Shown here in pieces: positions 61,660-64,000 of a stretch of DNA of 64,000 nt. The notes under the pieces were generated by a model. The model did not search any database and was not told the DNA's origin. It worked only from the letters and a program-made list of their open reading frames with translations. The DNA is from Toxorhynchites rutilus septentrionalis (Eukaryota; Arthropoda; Insecta; Diptera; Culicidae), in contig NC_073745.1 in assembly GCF_029784135.1 (NCBI RefSeq), positions 102,566,125 to 102,630,124 on the forward strand, given 5' to 3'. Position numbers and translations under genes: made by a program. Numbering within the stretch: position 1 is the stretch's first letter; the number at the start of each line of letters is the position of its first letter.

Positions 61660-61675
61660 GGTCCTTTTCAGGATC
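61660..61675 (+). other. Plus-strand histone-type stem-loop
   Basis: GGTCCTTTTCAGGATC: 6 bp stem with one mismatch and a TTTC loop, followed by ACAAAATTATC and CTAAAGAG. It faces the minus-strand H2A module, as would the 3' end of a convergent histone gene. Confidence 0.55.
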
Positions 61676-62271
61676 ACAAAATTATCTTCAATCTAAAGAG
61701 TTTATTGTTTTGTTATCACTCGATATCCCCATCTTGTTCGGCTAAACCTTTCTGTTTAGCGATTGCATTTGCTACACGCCACAGCTTTCACAGTTGGCTA
61801 ATTTCTTCCCATCCAGCTTGTGACATATTGTACAGTAAATTACATTCAATGGCACGTCGCATTACCACCACTCAGTGTCGGATTGGAGGTAATTTTAACC
61901 TGTAATTGAACATTTGCGATGACAGTGGTACAGTGTCGACTTTCAATGTGGGGTCATAATTTGGATCTCTATGTTTACAAAAATGTCCAACTAAATAAGT
62001 CGCATTACATGTCCGTCCAATTAGCTAAATGTCGAACTAATTGTAAATTGCTGTACTTTCAATCTGGAAACAATTGAAGAATTGGTGAAAATTGAATAAT
62101 CAGAAAAATCCCCAACTATCAATAAGCTCAGAACAACTGCCAAATTCACATACTCATCAGATCCTGGCAAACAAATTATGAAAAAATCAATTTGTGTTTT
62201 ATTATTATTTTGGATAATGTTTTAGAAAGCATTGAACTGTATTTCGTAAACTCTTTTTTGGAAGATTTAAT

Positions 62272-62287
62272 GGCCCTGAAAAGCGCC
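62272..62287 (-). other. Histone 3' stem-loop (copy 4)
   Basis: Minus-strand GGCGCTTTTCAGGGCC, same as the first stem-loop of copies 1-3. Confidence 0.75.
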
Positions 62288-62498
62288 TTGTTTTATGGAA
62301 TGGTTCCAATTTAGAAAACTTAGTACTCGTGGTTTTGAAAAAAAAACCATTTCGAACGCCCTCGATGCCGCCTTGTTCTGGATTTGCCACCAAAGCAGTT
62401 TGTATAAAGAACAAACTTTTTTCTTCTGCTACCTGATGCCGTTTTGCGATTGCGTTTGCCACTCGCCACTCGCTGCAACTGCCCGCTGTTGTCTTGAT

Positions 62499-62754
62499 CA
62501 AGGCGCGTAGAAGTATATCCTAAGGTGGGTCAACTTGCTAAAACCACTCTTCAGCCATCTTGGAAGTCTACTGTGTTTTGTTTGTAAACAAAACACAATA
62601 CGCTTGTGCCCAAGCTTGCTTGTGATCAGTCTATCTCTTTCACACTTCAAAGAAAAAATTCCCCTTCTGCTTTCTTCCGTACTGTTTTCATATACCGCTC
62701 CCCTAACCAACTTAGTGACGAAACGGCCTCACCTAGTACCATAGACCCGTCTTG
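62499..62754. mobile_element. 256-bp MITE with 8-bp target duplication, copy 2
   Basis: It interrupts H2A repeat copy 4. Flanks are GTCTTGAT at 62491-62498 and 62755-62762. The empty site is present in the other H2A copies (for example 50471-50485, TTGTCTTGATGTCC). Ends CAAGGCGCG and CAAGACGGG. It is the same length as 48421-48676, in opposite orientation. Confidence 0.88.
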
Positions 62755-62774
62755 GTCTTGATGTCCACCGAACC

Positions 62775-62999
62775 GAATATGTCGTGTTCCGAATGCGGGT
62801 TTTCTTATCGTCGCGAGCAGCTTTGTCAGCTAACTCGATCACTTCGGCGGCCGAAACTGTATAACGCCGGCTAGGTGGACTGGTGCACTGGTACTAACGC
62901 GCTCGGCCTAGCTACCCTTGCGGGGAACTCCAGATCAACACGGTTCGAGAGCGATTTTGCCTTTCCCTTCACTTTTCCTCCTTTACCATGTCCAGACAT
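62775..62999 (-). pseudogene. Histone H2A pseudogene 4
   Basis: Minus-strand ATG at 62999-62997 opens an H2A N-tail (MSRHGKGGKVKGKAK). It shares the fold-start deletion and downstream stops with modules 1 and 2a, then reaches ELADKAARDDKKTRI-like codons. Confidence 0.8.
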
Positions 63000-63079
63000 G
63001 GCTGCTTGGGTTGGTTTGTTGATGTGTTGTGATGCGAACCGATGTGGTGTACGGTTTGAATGAGAATGATCGTTACGGA

Positions 63080-63267
63080 AGGAAGGAAGGTATTGTATTA
63101 TAGAGACTTTAAACTTTTGCAGTTCATTCGTCTCTAGCCTTGAGAAAGGCCCTTTGAAAACTCTACTCCAGCGCTACCACCTCCGCCCTCTTGCCTTGAG
63201 AAAGGCACTCGATCCCTCGCCGTCCAGCCCGTCCAGCAACGATGTTGTCCAGTCGGTGTCCACACAA
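63080..63267. repeat. Spacer with short repeats
   Basis: The third, inverted TAGAGGCGAATGAACTG-type repeat is at 63101-63136. It is followed by two GCCTTGAGAAAGGC hairpin motifs (about 63137 and 63193). No gene. Confidence 0.6.
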
Positions 63268-64000
63268 AGAATTAGAGATGTGCCATCCGCTCATGAGCTG
63301 TTCCGAAGAATCGACTCTTTGAAGTGAGTTGACGCGGAACAGCTCGCAAAAAAAATCAAACAGCTCTTCAGCTCACTTTGATGATGATGAAGGAGAGAAA
63401 AGAGCTGTAGAATTGAAGAGAGTGTGTGAGCTGTACGATTCAAATGAACTGACCGTCTCTCGCTCTTCGTGTTAAGACATCAGTTTAGTTTCATTTGTCC
63501 CTCGTCTTTTCAACTGTTATATTCGCGTTGACGGCATTGAGCTTTGTTTACCAGTTTAGGAGGCGCCAAAAATAATAATTGGCTCTCAGGCAGAATGAAC
63601 ACGTTTTTAAAATTCAAATTATTAATGAAAATTAACTTCTGTGTATCAAATGAGTATTCTATTTCAATGAAAAACACTTTGTTTGCAGGCGGTGCAAAAA
63701 TCTCATAAGATTTTTTTTTTGAAGAAAACTTTTAATTGTAATGTAAAGCCTCAGTAAAAATGTCGGAAATGTTGTACTCGCCGAGTCTGTTGTAAAGTCT
63801 GGAATACGTGTTTCAAGTAATTAATAATATGGTGTGAACAATTTCATTTGAATTTTAACATTTTCAAACTGGCTTCGTGGCTATCGAGTTTGGGACCCAA
63901 ATTGAAAGTCGGCACTGACAACTGAGCTGAAGAGCTGTTCATAAAGAACAGCTCATTTAGATGAGCTGATATGATCAGAGCTGTTCATCATGATGAGCTG
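63268..64000. repeat. Element rich in GAGCTGTT/AACAGCTC motifs, runs off the window
   Basis: Starts AGAGATGTGCCATCCGCTC. Within 63280-63440 and again 63920-64000 there are about a dozen GAGCTG or CAGCTC motifs in both orientations; the middle part is AT-rich and without them. The layout fits subterminal transposase-binding repeats of a DNA transposon. No ORF in the visible part. Confidence 0.5.

Larger units (their letters stand above)
61600..63079 (-). repeat. H2A-derived repeat, copy 4
   Basis: Minus-strand order is H2A leader (63079, complement of GTAACGATCATTCTCATTC), H2A pseudogene (62999-62775, with the copy 2 MITE starting just beyond it), stem-loop (62272-62287), spacer as in copy 1, and an end region near 61700. 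At 61660-61675 the expected minus-strand stem-loop is replaced by a plus-strand one. Confidence 0.78.

Overview
The window looks like a piece of a large, repeat-rich insect genome, most likely a culicine (Aedes-type) mosquito. The pointers are a split insect-type host gene with GT-AG introns, a DD37E Tc1/mariner-class transposon, a DD34D mariner, a tRNA-derived SINE with a triplet-repeat tail, Jockey- and I-type LINEs, and many short inverted-repeat elements. The species is inferred from these element types, not from a search.

Only one host gene is recognised. It is the 3' half of a HIP1/HIP1R/Sla2-family gene on the plus strand, with five exons: 3076-3446, 3805-4276, 4502-4749, 22932-23185 and 23253-23643. 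They encode the central coiled coil and the C-terminal I/LWEQ (THATCH) actin-binding module. The 5' exons lie outside the window. The intron between 4749 and 22932 is about 18.2 kb and is a stack of transposons.

Layout. 1-3075: SINE, short tandem repeat and a fold-back element carrying a TTAA-flanked MITE. 3076-4749: three exons. 4750-22931: intron with a MITE, a decayed RNase H-type LINE split by a DD37E transposon, a mariner, and a minisatellite-bearing repeat split by a 6.55 kb Ty3/Gypsy-type LTR element that itself contains a histone-H2A-derived repeat. 22932-24400: last exons and 3' end with a hairpin MITE. 24539-27744: decayed minus-strand I-type LINE. 28224-32259: full-length Jockey-type element with 14 bp target duplications. 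34190-35408: second copy of the minisatellite family. 35635-37521: second H2A repeat. 38383-44513: apparently intact 6.1 kb I-type LINE with 11 bp duplications, lying inside a TA-flanked MITE (37924-45569). 45677-48039: inverted-repeat element containing a second fold-back copy. 48921-50935: third H2A repeat. 51 kb-61.5 kb: two copies of another RNase H-bearing LINE joined head to tail with an in-frame fusion. 61600-63079: fourth H2A repeat. 63268-64000: start of an element rich in GAGCTGTT motifs.

The most unusual items are four copies of a repeat that has picked up histone H2A genes together with their 3' stem-loops; a candidate 106 nt GT-AG intron in the reverse transcriptase of the LTR element; a 12-14 copy GCACACAGTTGC array in that element's leader; and the RNase H-Gag fusion ORF. 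Several nested insertions can be checked against an empty site in a sister copy within the same window.
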